Positions 13,789 through 21,508 of a stretch of DNA of 27,301 nt are shown here, piece after piece. The DNA comes from Methanocrinis alkalitolerans (GTDB lineage Archaea > Halobacteriota > Methanosarcinia > Methanotrichales > Methanotrichaceae), in NCBI RefSeq assembly GCF_029167205.1, contig NZ_JARFPL010000031.1, forward strand, positions 1 through 27,301, given 5' to 3'. Position numbers and translations under genes: made by a program. Numbering within the stretch: the stretch's first letter is position 1; each line of letters opens with the position of its first letter. A model generated the notes under the pieces. The model saw only the letters and a program-made list of their open reading frames with translations, was not told the origin of the DNA and did not search any database.

Positions 13789-15065
13789 CACTCTCCTCCT
13801 CCCAGGGCCATCGATACTATCCGCGTCATGTGGGTCTCGGGGCCGTAGACGTGGATCGGGACCCCCAGCCGCTCGCCGAGCTGTCGCATTATGCGAAGCC
13901 CCTCCTCATAGTGGGGCCCGCCCCTGCGAACGTAGATCTCGACGCCCGTATCCCGCAGCCGGTCCCGGTAATCTTCGAGGCCCATGACGACCCCCTTGAA
14001 GGTCTTGGCGACGTCGGTGAAGTTGGCGATCCCGCCGCCTATGAGGAGGTACTTAGGCCTCCCTTCCGGGTCTTTCTCCCTGGTCATCAGCTCCAGGATC
14101 GTCTTGGTGTAATCGTAGGTGTCCATGGTCGAGGGGTCGCCGCTGTACTCGCCGTAGTTGGCGAGCTCTCCGGCGAAGCCGAGGTCGCAGATGGTGTCGG
14201 CGTAGATGACGGAGGCGCCGCCTCCGGCCACCATCGTCCAGACCCTACCCCTGGGGTTCAAGATCGTCAGCTTGAGGGAGGCTCCCGTCCGGGAGTCGAT
14301 CTCCTTTATCCAGGCCTCCTCCTTGGTCAGCGCCCGGCCGAAGGGCTCGGGAAACTCGAGGCCTCGCCAGGTCTTCCTCTGCCAGAAGGCTTCGGCGTCG
14401 TCGAGCCTCGCCACCAGGTCGAGGGGTACGACCCTGCCGCCGGCGAAGACGAAGGGGTTGATCTCGAGGTAGGAGAAGCCCAGGTCTCTATAGAGCCGGT
14501 ATAGTCCCCGGACGAAGGCCGCCGTCGGCTGCAGGCGGTCGGCGAGGCCCGCCGGAAGCTTTGATCCGAGGTCGAGCTCCTCGGGCCTAGCCAGGACGTC
14601 GACGGGGATCTCGGTGACGGTGTCCCAGTTCGCCTCGATCTCGACCCCGCCCCGGAGGGAGAAGTAGATCACGTCTTTATCCCTCTCGGACTTTATGGCG
14701 ACGTAGAGCTCCTCCTCCGGCCTGTGGGGGACGAAGGGTTCGATGAGGAAGGTATCCAGGGTCCCGACGATCGTCCCCACCAGAACCTCGCGCCCCATAT
14801 TATCCTGGATGTACCTTTTGGCCTTGTCCCAGGAGGCGTCGAGGAGGATGAGGCCGTGGGCCCCTCTCTTGCCGAAGAGCTGGTCGGGTTTGACCACCAG
14901 CCTTTTCTTCTTGACCCAGGGGTTATCGACCGCCACCACCTCCAGGTCTGTATCCCGAGTTATAAGTGCTATCTCACCGTCGTAATCGAAATCATCGATA
15001 TAATCGGGAAGCCTCTCCGCCAGGATCCTCTTGGCGTCGTATTCCCTGATCCCTCTCTGTGCCAT
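13788..15065 (-). CDS. aclB: ATP-citrate lyase, small subunit (ATP-grasp, succinyl-CoA synthetase beta-like)
   Basis: A 425-residue ATP-grasp partner of the 614-residue subunit. It contains the N-terminal ATP-grasp lobe (REYDAKRILAERLPDY, KPDQLFGKRGAHGL), the metal-binding YLEINPFVF and the ACL-type C-terminal ligase part with VAGGGASVIYADTI and GELANYGEYSGDPS. ATG at 15065 has a very good ribosome-binding site (GGAGGAGGTTATAAAG before it) and gives the expected family length. A longer in-frame extension to 15215 has no such support and crosses into the next promoter region. This is the first gene of a four-gene operon (aclB, aclA, aconitase-family, PHP) with 1-nt, 52-nt and 5-nt junctions. 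Confidence 0.93.
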   Translation of the reverse strand: MAQRGIREYDAKRILAERLPDYIDDFDYDGEIALITRDTDLEVVAVDNPWVKKKRLVVKPDQLFGKRGAHGLILLDASWDKAKRYIQDNMGREVLVGTIVGTLDTFLIEPFVPHRPEEELYVAIKSERDKDVIYFSLRGGVEIEANWDTVTEIPVDVLARPEELDLGSKLPAGLADRLQPTAAFVRGLYRLYRDLGFSYLEINPFVFAGGRVVPLDLVARLDDAEAFWQRKTWRGLEFPEPFGRALTKEEAWIKEIDSRTGASLKLTILNPRGRVWTMVAGGGASVIYADTICDLGFAGELANYGEYSGDPSTMDTYDYTKTILELMTREKDPEGRPKYLLIGGGIANFTDVAKTFKGVVMGLEDYRDRLRDTGVEIYVRRGGPHYEEGLRIMRQLGERLGVPIHVYGPETHMTRIVSMALGGGE

Positions 15066-15180
15066 CTTTATAACCTCCTCCCCCTGGTGAGGGCCCTTTT
15101 TGTTTACAAATCTTTCTACGAAAAGGGGGCCGAATTGTGCCCGGAAAGGCTGAAATACCGTCCTGCTCCATTGACGGGCG

Positions 15181-16203
15181 ATGCCGATAGCCAAGCTCCC
15201 GACGGAGACGATCACCCCCGCAGAGGAGGTCCTGGCCCGCCTCGATCTGCTTTACATGGCCTGCCCGAATTGCCCTGCGGAGCCCGGCCTCGATAAGGCC
15301 GCGAGCTTCGCGGACTTGTCCACGAGGCTCGCCGCGATGGAAGGAGGCCGGAAACGGTGTTCCGCCTGCGGAAGGGCGCCCCTGGACCTCGTCATGGTGG
15401 AGGCGATGGAGGTCCTCGTCCGCCACCGGCTCCGCAAGGGGTCCGACTCCTTGCGGACCGTAGGCTGGCCCCTGGTGGAGGTGGGCTACCCCCTCGCCTA
15501 CCCGCCGAGGCTGGGGCCGGAGGAGCTGATCATCGTCGGCGAGCGCCTGACGAAGGAGGCCGCCGCTGAAATAATCGCCAGAGTCCCGGAGATAAAGGGC
15601 GTCATCCGGGGCGGGGGCGTCCCCGGCGTATCGGACCTCCAGGCCGGTCCCCACCGGTGGGAGCTTCTGGCGGGCTCGGACCTGCGCTGCGACGTCGTAT
15701 CCTCCCTCATGGGCGATCTCGTCATCTACAAGCACCAGTCGAAGATACATGTCGAGTTTCCCAGACAGAGCGCGCCGAAGATGAAGATCCTGGAGGAGCT
15801 ATACTTCCGGGGTAAATTGACCACAATCGCCGACGTTCTCTGCGGCCCCGGGACCCTCGGCCTCGTGGCCGCCCTCGGCGGGGCGGAGCGGGTCTTCATG
15901 AACGATGCGTGGCTCCCGGCGGTGGAGGACGCGATCCTCAACCTGGAGGCGAACCGGTCGATCCTGGGGATAAAGAAGATCGAACGGCACAAGCTGCCAG
16001 CGGGCGAGGTCGGCGGAGATCCGGTCCTGGCGGCGGAGGCCTGGTCCGACAAATGCAAAATCGAGGTCTACTTCGGCGACGCCGAGAGGCTATTTTCGCG
16101 GGCCGAGCCGACGGATCTCTGCTTGATCGACCCCTTCCCGGGGATGAAGTTCGACCGGATCGCCGAGGCGTGCGGGGTGTGCGGGGAGATTGTGGTGGTG
16201 TAG
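15181..16203 (+). CDS. Zinc-ribbon protein with a class I SAM-methyltransferase-like domain
   Basis: A 340-residue protein. A putative zinc ribbon is formed by C28/C31 (CPNC) and C60/C63 (CSAC). After a middle domain, residues about 205-325 look like a Rossmann methyltransferase: motif I is VLCGPGTLGL (219-228), the acidic end of strand 2 lies at NDAW (241-244), and motif IV is LIDPFPGM (316-322). It recalls Trm5/Tyw2-like RNA methyltransferases, but the catalytic NPPY-type motif reads DPFPG, so the activity is open. The protein ends soon after motif IV (GEIVVV), shorter than typical Rossmann methyltransferases. The gene diverges from aclB and its stop lies only 4 bp from the stop of the opposing STAND gene. 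A decayed fragment of a sister copy lies at 18745-18855. Confidence 0.75.
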   Translation: MPIAKLPTETITPAEEVLARLDLLYMACPNCPAEPGLDKAASFADLSTRLAAMEGGRKRCSACGRAPLDLVMVEAMEVLVRHRLRKGSDSLRTVGWPLVEVGYPLAYPPRLGPEELIIVGERLTKEAAAEIIARVPEIKGVIRGGGVPGVSDLQAGPHRWELLAGSDLRCDVVSSLMGDLVIYKHQSKIHVEFPRQSAPKMKILEELYFRGKLTTIADVLCGPGTLGLVAALGGAERVFMNDAWLPAVEDAILNLEANRSILGIKKIERHKLPAGEVGGDPVLAAEAWSDKCKIEVYFGDAERLFSRAEPTDLCLIDPFPGMKFDRIAEACGVCGEIVVV

Positions 16204-16207
16204 GAGA

Positions 16208-18613
16208 TTATCGTCGGAGGGATTCCAGGTTCTCTCGTGCCTTTATCGTATCGGGATGGTCTTCGCCCAAAAAATGCAGGAATACCTCAAGAGCGCGATC
16301 GAAGTGCTCTTTGGCGCCAGCAAGATCGCCCATGTCATTCAGGACCGTTCCGATGTTATTGATGTTCCTGGCGACGTTGGGATGGTCGGGGCCGAAGGCC
16401 TTCTCGCTGATCCTTAGGGCGCGCTCGTGACGCTCTTTTGCTCCTTCCAGGTCTCCCATGGCCCGCAGGACTACCCCGAGGTTGTTAACATCAATGGCCA
16501 AATCTGGATGGTCAGCGCCAAGGACCTTCTCGTCGATCTCCAGAGCCTGCTCGATACGCTCTTTGGCGCCAGCAAGATCGCCCATGTCATTCAGGACCAA
16601 GCCGAGGTTGTTGTTTCGGGTGGCCACGTTGGGGTGATCGGGGCCGCAGGCCTTCTCATCGATCTCTAGAGCCCTCTCGATATGCTCTTTGGCACCCTTG
16701 AGGTCGCCCATGTCTTTGAGGACTAAGCCTAGGTTGTTGACTCGGATGGCCACGTTGGGATGGTCGGGGCCGAGGACCTTCTCGTCGATCTTCAGGGCCC
16801 GCTCGAAACACACTTTGGCTCCCTTCAATTCGCCCATCTCATGCAGGACTCGGCCGAGATTGTTCAACTTGATGGCTACGTTGGGATGTTTTGGTCCGTA
16901 GGCCTTTTCGTCGATCTCCAGGGCTCGCTCGTGATGCTTTTTGGCGACTTTGTAATCAGCAATGGATCTCAAATAATAGCCCAGCTCGTTCCACAAGTTA
17001 CCTGCGATCTTAAGCTCTGCGTCTTGCGCAGCCTGGGCAACGGACCCTAGGTGCTCACGCAGGGGCTCCAACTCTCTAGGCAGGGCGGTCTTGTTGGCTC
17101 GAGAGGCTAACACAAATAGCGCCTCAGACAGACCAGGCAGGGCGCTCTCGCATGCGTCCTGGTCCTGTATGCGGGCGAACTCGGCCAGGAGAGGATGTAT
17201 TACAATTGAACCGCCCTCTGCGGCCGTGATTAGCCCCAGCCCGCGGAGCCGGTTCAGGGCGTGATCCAGATTTTGTCGCTGAGACGTATCCTCGGCACAC
17301 ACCGTCTTTGCCAGCAGCTCCCAGGGGATGGGGGTGTTGGGCGCACAATAGCCGCACGCTCTGAAGATCCGTCCCGCCAGCTCGTCGGTTGCGCCGTCAG
17401 TTAACTGGTTCCAGCTCAGGGCGAAGGTGTAGACCAAACTGGTGGAGTGCTTTGTGGGGTTGTGTTTGACCCAGTCGCTGAAAGCCGGATGCTCCAGAAG
17501 AGACCGGCCAGCTTCATCCAGCTCCATCAGGTATTCTTTTGGAGAGAGGGTGGGCCGACTTCGGAGGTAGTTTCCGGCAAGATCCAAGGCCAGAGGTAGG
17601 TCGCCGAGCCGGTCAGCTACCAGGTCCAGTTCTTCGTCAGTGACATCTTTCAGCCTATCGGCCAATTTGCGGAGCAGCTCCAGGCTCTCAGATCGAGGCA
17701 GGACGCCGAGGGGATGATGTTCGATATCAAGACCGGGTGGCCAGTCCGAGCTTCGTGAAGTGAAGAGGAGGCGGGCCTTGGGCAGCCTCGGCTGCCAGTC
17801 TTGGACCAAGGCAGGATCTTCGACGTTATCGAAGATCACAAGCCTCGGACCGGCTTCTTTCCAGGCTTGCAGAGTGATGTTTGTGCGCTCTTCCAGTTCA
17901 TTCGGCCAGGGCGAAATACTCATCTCTTGTCCGCAGGCTGCGACCTCGGCTGCGATGTCGTGGTCGGCCTGAATCCAGTGGACGCCGTGGAAAAACCGGC
18001 CGTACAGATAACAGAACTCGATCGCCAGCTGGGTCTTGCCGACGCCGCCAAGGCCGGTGGCGAAGGCGGCGGTCTGGGTGATCGTCACGCCCTTCGATTC
18101 GGATCGGAAGAGAGAGCGGGCGAGCTCCAGGAGGTCCTCCACACGACCAGTGAAGACTTTATTTGGTGAAAAGGGGACGCAGGAGCCTGGCGGGAGGTCT
18201 CCGCGAGGTGGGAGTTCGTCGAGTCGGGGCGGTTCTGGGGGCTGATAGCTCTTATTGAGCAACTCCAGGGCTTCACGGCTGAGGTTGATGTTTGTCTCGT
18301 GATAATCGCGCCCAGCGCTTCTAGCTGTTTCGCCACAAACTACGTTGATCTGGTCGGCCAACTTTGGTTGCCGTGTCGAAGAAGCTTCTTCCTTTTTCCA
18401 GAATTTGGCCAGAACAAAATTCATAGCGCGTGAAATACCGTTGAAAAAATGCTCGACGATCCAGGCGATCACGGCTGCTAAAATAAGCGGGCCGATGGTG
18501 TACCAGTAGTTTTTCCATGGGTTTTCGTCGGGGTTTTCAGAAGCCAACGCTTGATCTGTGCCGTTCTCGCCTCCCTCCACCTGGCCCAGCGCGGTTGCTG
18601 CCATCGACAGCAT
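16208..18613 (-). CDS. Membrane-anchored STAND NTPase: NB-ARC domain with C-terminal TPR repeats
   Basis: An 801-residue protein. Residues about 37-57 (WYTIGPLILAAVIAWIVEHFF) form a membrane segment. An NB-ARC module spans about 150-480: entry motif FTGRVEDLLEL, Walker A GLGGVGKT (187-194), Walker B RLVIFDNVED (257-266), sensor LLFTSRSS, GLPL-like GDLPLALDLAG, and a winged-helix end with VIHPLLAEFAR in the MHD position. From about 536 to 800 there are six TPR units of 42 residues (pattern ALEIDEK..GPDHPNVA...NNLG). STAND proteins act as switches that oligomerise on ligand binding, and many prokaryotic ones are antiviral sensors. The N-terminus carries no recognisable nuclease or protease effector, so the membrane segment may be the output. 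The ATG at 18613 has no ribosome-binding site, and a hydrophobic leader is encoded upstream without a start codon. Confidence 0.9.
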   Translation of the reverse strand: MLSMAATALGQVEGGENGTDQALASENPDENPWKNYWYTIGPLILAAVIAWIVEHFFNGISRAMNFVLAKFWKKEEASSTRQPKLADQINVVCGETARSAGRDYHETNINLSREALELLNKSYQPPEPPRLDELPPRGDLPPGSCVPFSPNKVFTGRVEDLLELARSLFRSESKGVTITQTAAFATGLGGVGKTQLAIEFCYLYGRFFHGVHWIQADHDIAAEVAACGQEMSISPWPNELEERTNITLQAWKEAGPRLVIFDNVEDPALVQDWQPRLPKARLLFTSRSSDWPPGLDIEHHPLGVLPRSESLELLRKLADRLKDVTDEELDLVADRLGDLPLALDLAGNYLRSRPTLSPKEYLMELDEAGRSLLEHPAFSDWVKHNPTKHSTSLVYTFALSWNQLTDGATDELAGRIFRACGYCAPNTPIPWELLAKTVCAEDTSQRQNLDHALNRLRGLGLITAAEGGSIVIHPLLAEFARIQDQDACESALPGLSEALFVLASRANKTALPRELEPLREHLGSVAQAAQDAELKIAGNLWNELGYYLRSIADYKVAKKHHERALEIDEKAYGPKHPNVAIKLNNLGRVLHEMGELKGAKVCFERALKIDEKVLGPDHPNVAIRVNNLGLVLKDMGDLKGAKEHIERALEIDEKACGPDHPNVATRNNNLGLVLNDMGDLAGAKERIEQALEIDEKVLGADHPDLAIDVNNLGVVLRAMGDLEGAKERHERALRISEKAFGPDHPNVARNINNIGTVLNDMGDLAGAKEHFDRALEVFLHFLGEDHPDTIKARENLESLRR
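16274..16921 (-). repeat. 126-bp tandem repeats encoding TPR units
   Basis: Consecutive 126-bp blocks encode 42-residue TPR units that agree closely at DNA level (recurring segments for IDEK, GPDHPNVA, NNLG, MGDL and GAKE). The similarity suggests recent expansion or gene conversion, so unit number may vary between strains. Confidence 0.8.
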
Positions 18614-18665
18614 CAGCAGCGCCAGGACGGCGAAAGGCTTCGATCTCGTCGGGGACTCCTCCGAT
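18587..18665 (-). repeat. Leader block, copy 1 (hydrophobic signal-like coding segment)
   Basis: This block is about 85% identical by eye to 22639-22717 in the same orientation. On the minus strand both read as a signal-peptide-like segment: SKPFAVLALLMLSMAATALGQ here and SKPFAFLALMMLPLPSIALVQ in the other copy. Here the frame joins the STAND gene. Between the in-frame stop at 18674-18676 and the ATG at 18613 there is no ATG, GTG or TTG. Confidence 0.7.
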
Positions 18666-18744
18666 GATTCAGTTCAATCTCAATCTACAAAAAGCTTGGG
18701 CGAGTTCCTCGGACTTCCGATTGCCCCGCCCACCAACGCCGCCG

Positions 18745-18855
18745 AGGGCGAGCCGGATCGTAACGAACGATGCCTGGCTCCTGCGGAGGAGGACGCCATC
18801 CTCAAACTGGAGGCGAACCGGTCAATCCTGGGGATTGAGAAGAATAGAGCTGCTG
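18745..18855 (+). pseudogene. Decayed fragment of the methyltransferase-like gene at 15181
   Basis: Over about 80 bp this stretch matches 15886-15990 at roughly 85-90% by eye. At protein level NDAWL is in one frame, then EDAILKLEANRSILGI in another, against NDAWLPAVEDAILNLEANRSILGI in the intact gene. A one-base deletion shifts the frame, and weaker similarity extends a little upstream. It is in the same orientation as the intact gene but separated from it by the opposing STAND gene. It is therefore a relic of a duplicated or rearranged copy rather than a functional gene. Confidence 0.75.
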
Positions 18856-18904
18856 GGGGAAAATAAATTAAGCTGATAGTCCCGATGTTTCACGGGATGT
18901 AGAA

Positions 18905-20458
18905 ATGAGTTCTTGCATAAGCATAACGAGGATCGGTGTCTTAAAGTGCGCTGCAGCGCTGGTGGTCTTCTCAATTCTTTTAATTCCTGCCTACGTTGCA
19001 GACGACGCCGGCCAGACGGATTCCGAATCGGGAAAAGACTTGCACGTCGCGGCAACGATCAAAGGCACTGGCTGGAAGAATGCCGGGATAATTAATATGC
19101 CACAGAGCGGAAGCCCCAACTCCTCCAGCGGGGGAGGGGCGGGTGAGAGCCTCTCGACCTCAGCCAGCAGCCGCAACTATTCGTCGTCGAGAACTTTCGG
19201 CGAGGGAGAAGTATTGGAGAAACGTTGGATGGTCGGGACGGGAAAGGGAACCAAAGGCTATTCGGTCCTGGAAACGGGAGACGGCGGTTATATCGTCCTT
19301 GGAGACATCTACGAGAACAAAGCCCACGGACCGGTGATAGAGTCCAGGGATATCCTGCTTTTGAAGACCGATTCCAACGGGAGCGAGGAGTGGAACAGGA
19401 CCTTTGGGGGAGATAACATGGATTATGGGTCCTCGATTCAAAAGACAAAAGACGGAGGCTACATAATCGCCGGGCTCACAAGATCATACGGGATCTACGA
19501 GCCTGACGACCGACTTCCTGACATCTGGCTTTTAAGAACCGATTCAAACGGAACCGAGCTTTGGAACAGAACCTTCGGCGTCAGATCCTTCGGTGGCCCC
19601 GAATTCGACGCTGGACTCTTCGCCCGAGAAATGATGGATGGTGGCTACGCCGTCGCCGGGAACAAATATAGACCTGACGACGACGGGCTGGACTCCTGGA
19701 TCATAAAAACCGACTCGCGTGGGGTCGAAGAATGGGATAGAACCATCGGAGACAGAGTCCGAGGGATATTAGTCTCGGCTCTGGTGACCGACGAGGGCGA
19801 ATACCTCCTTCTCATCAACGAAAGACCCCTCGTTGACGATTCCTCCTTAAAAAGAGTCCTGCTGATCAAGACCAATCAGGAAGGAAACGATATCTGGACC
19901 ACAGAATTAGAGGGAACAGGCGGCCAGTCCGGCCAAATCCTCAGGGCGAGCGAAGATGGCAGCTACACCGCTGGAGGCTACGTCAGAGGTTTTAGTTCTC
20001 CCTGGTTGGCAAAGACGGACTCCGAAGGAAACACGGTCTGGAAATGGGATCTGAACAGCCTCTTCAACCTGGACCCCGACCAGACGGTCTTCATATCAAA
20101 AGACGGGCTCAGCAGAGGCGTCGCCACTCCGAAGTGGAATCTCTCCTACATGCTGTACGATTTCCAGGCGACGAGGGATGGAGGCTACATAATCCTCAGC
20201 AGAAACCCAGCCAAAGAGGTCTGTTTGGCGAAATTGAGTCCCGACGGGGTCATGGTGTGGAAAAACACCTACAGCAAATCCGATATAAACTTGGGAAACT
20301 CGGTTATGGAAACCAGTGACGGAGGCTACATCATCACTGGATCCCGGGCTGGATCCCGGGCCCAAGACCTCTGCCTCATGAAGACCGATTCAGAAGGGGT
20401 ACTGGAGTGGAACAGGATATTCCTCAGCGTTCCAGGCGGTCTTGAAGTCGAGACCTAA
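18905..20458 (+). CDS. Secreted repeat protein, probable beta-propeller surface protein
   Basis: A 517-residue exported protein. The N-terminus has a signal peptide (hydrophobic core LKCAAALVVFSILLIPAYVA, about residues 13-32). A Ser/Gly-rich linker spans about 65-95. From about residue 105 onward come repeats of about 50-60 residues with the pattern 'DGGYIIxG ... DxWLLKTDSNGxExWNRTFGG', seen for example around residues 128, 183, 245 and 440. This pattern is typical of large surface propeller families in Methanosarcinales. Several N-x-S/T sites suggest glycosylation. No C-terminal anchor or sorting motif is seen. Function is unknown; an envelope or adhesion role is likely. It stands alone, downstream of the methyltransferase relic. 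Confidence 0.85.
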   Translation: MSSCISITRIGVLKCAAALVVFSILLIPAYVADDAGQTDSESGKDLHVAATIKGTGWKNAGIINMPQSGSPNSSSGGGAGESLSTSASSRNYSSSRTFGEGEVLEKRWMVGTGKGTKGYSVLETGDGGYIVLGDIYENKAHGPVIESRDILLLKTDSNGSEEWNRTFGGDNMDYGSSIQKTKDGGYIIAGLTRSYGIYEPDDRLPDIWLLRTDSNGTELWNRTFGVRSFGGPEFDAGLFAREMMDGGYAVAGNKYRPDDDGLDSWIIKTDSRGVEEWDRTIGDRVRGILVSALVTDEGEYLLLINERPLVDDSSLKRVLLIKTNQEGNDIWTTELEGTGGQSGQILRASEDGSYTAGGYVRGFSSPWLAKTDSEGNTVWKWDLNSLFNLDPDQTVFISKDGLSRGVATPKWNLSYMLYDFQATRDGGYIILSRNPAKEVCLAKLSPDGVMVWKNTYSKSDINLGNSVMETSDGGYIITGSRAGSRAQDLCLMKTDSEGVLEWNRIFLSVPGGLEVET

Positions 20459-20535
20459 AACCGGACCTGCCGATGATGCTAGCCGCGAAGAATTCCGCCA
20501 GTCTCTAATATGACCGGCTGGGTTTCACCTTCCAC

Positions 20536-20542
20536 TTTTTTT
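20536..20542 (+). terminator. T-run after the surface-protein gene
   Basis: Seven T residues lie 78 bp downstream of the stop. The remainder of the spacer to 20658 shows no gene or clear element. Confidence 0.35.
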
Positions 20543-20658
20543 GGCGATAGATCAACGATAGCTCGCCCGGAGTTCGGCGAATAGCCCCACGCCCCCATTG
20601 CCGGGGAAGGGAGGGCCGCGCCACCAGGGGGGCCGATGGGAGGGGGTGCCGGGGCCGA

Positions 20659-21507
20659 TCATGGCAGCGCCGCAGGGTTATATATAAATGTATTTAAAAT
20701 ATCCCAGACCTCGTCGGGCAGAAAGAGGGAGAGGAAGAGGTTGGCAAAAAACCCGACGAAGATGGCTATGCTGAAGCTGAGGAGCGTTCCAAATAGGATG
20801 TACTCGCCGGTTATTCGATTCGTATTATACCTGAAGATCGATTTTGCAGCGATTAGGAGCCCGATGGCGGTATATTGCTGAAATATTATGAAAGTCAGAA
20901 TTAAGAAACGTTCAAGATAGCCGATATATCTGCCCGCGCTCTCTAGGCTCCCGCTCGCGCGGACCTTATTTTTATCGTCTTCCTGGATCTTATCTCGCCA
21001 GCCTCTGGTCATCTTCGATACGAAGATCCCCGCCGGCTGGAAGATCACCGTATAGCTCAGCAGGACCACGGAGATTGAGATCAACGTCGGCTCCGAGAGG
21101 CGGCTCTGAAGAGAGGAGAAATCCGGATGGAATAATGCAGCCCATACCGATATTATAATTATCATGTGGGCCGCCTGGTCGCCGACAAAGGACCTCACCG
21201 TATCTTCGTATCTCGACTTCACTATATCGATCACCAGATGCGATGCGAAAAAGGCGGTGAAGACGAGAGCGGCAGGAAATAGGCCGAGGAACGCCCAGGC
21301 GATCGATCCTGCGAGAAGGGCGACGATGAATACGTGGAGATAGAGGTACCTCGACCTCCATCCGGCCTCTTTTTTGCCGTCGACCCATCCGTCCGGCTGC
21401 AATACGAAATCTGCCAGCATATGTGAGAAGACCAATAGAATCAGGAATAACAGACCCGAGAGGCTTGAGAGGCTCGAAAGTCCTGAGAGGTCCGGGATCG
21501 CCGTCAT
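20659..21507 (-). CDS. DUF3307 polytopic membrane protein
   Basis: A 282-residue protein with about seven hydrophobic segments. It has the family signatures HMLADFVLQP (residues 29-38), SHLVIDIVKSRYED (89-102), DQAAHM (110-115), GRYIGYLERFLIL (192-204) and AKSIFR followed by EYILFGTLLSF (221-245). H29/D33, H90/D94 and D110/H114 are spaced i,i+4 near membrane segments, which suggests a metal site inside or at the membrane. No enzymatic activity is known to me for this family. The ATG at 21507 lies one base after the TAA of the upstream satD-like gene, so the two proteins should be made together. Composition is less GC-rich than the housekeeping genes around it. Confidence 0.85.
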   Translation of the reverse strand: MTAIPDLSGLSSLSSLSGLLFLILLVFSHMLADFVLQPDGWVDGKKEAGWRSRYLYLHVFIVALLAGSIAWAFLGLFPAALVFTAFFASHLVIDIVKSRYEDTVRSFVGDQAAHMIIIISVWAALFHPDFSSLQSRLSEPTLISISVVLLSYTVIFQPAGIFVSKMTRGWRDKIQEDDKNKVRASGSLESAGRYIGYLERFLILTFIIFQQYTAIGLLIAAKSIFRYNTNRITGEYILFGTLLSFSIAIFVGFFANLFLSLFLPDEVWDILNTFIYNPAALP

Positions 21508-21508
21508 G

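Noticed and set aside
18517..18876. Plus-strand frame over the STAND 5' end and the relic
   Set aside because: It joins antisense sequence of the STAND gene to one frame of the methyltransferase relic and is not a gene of its own.
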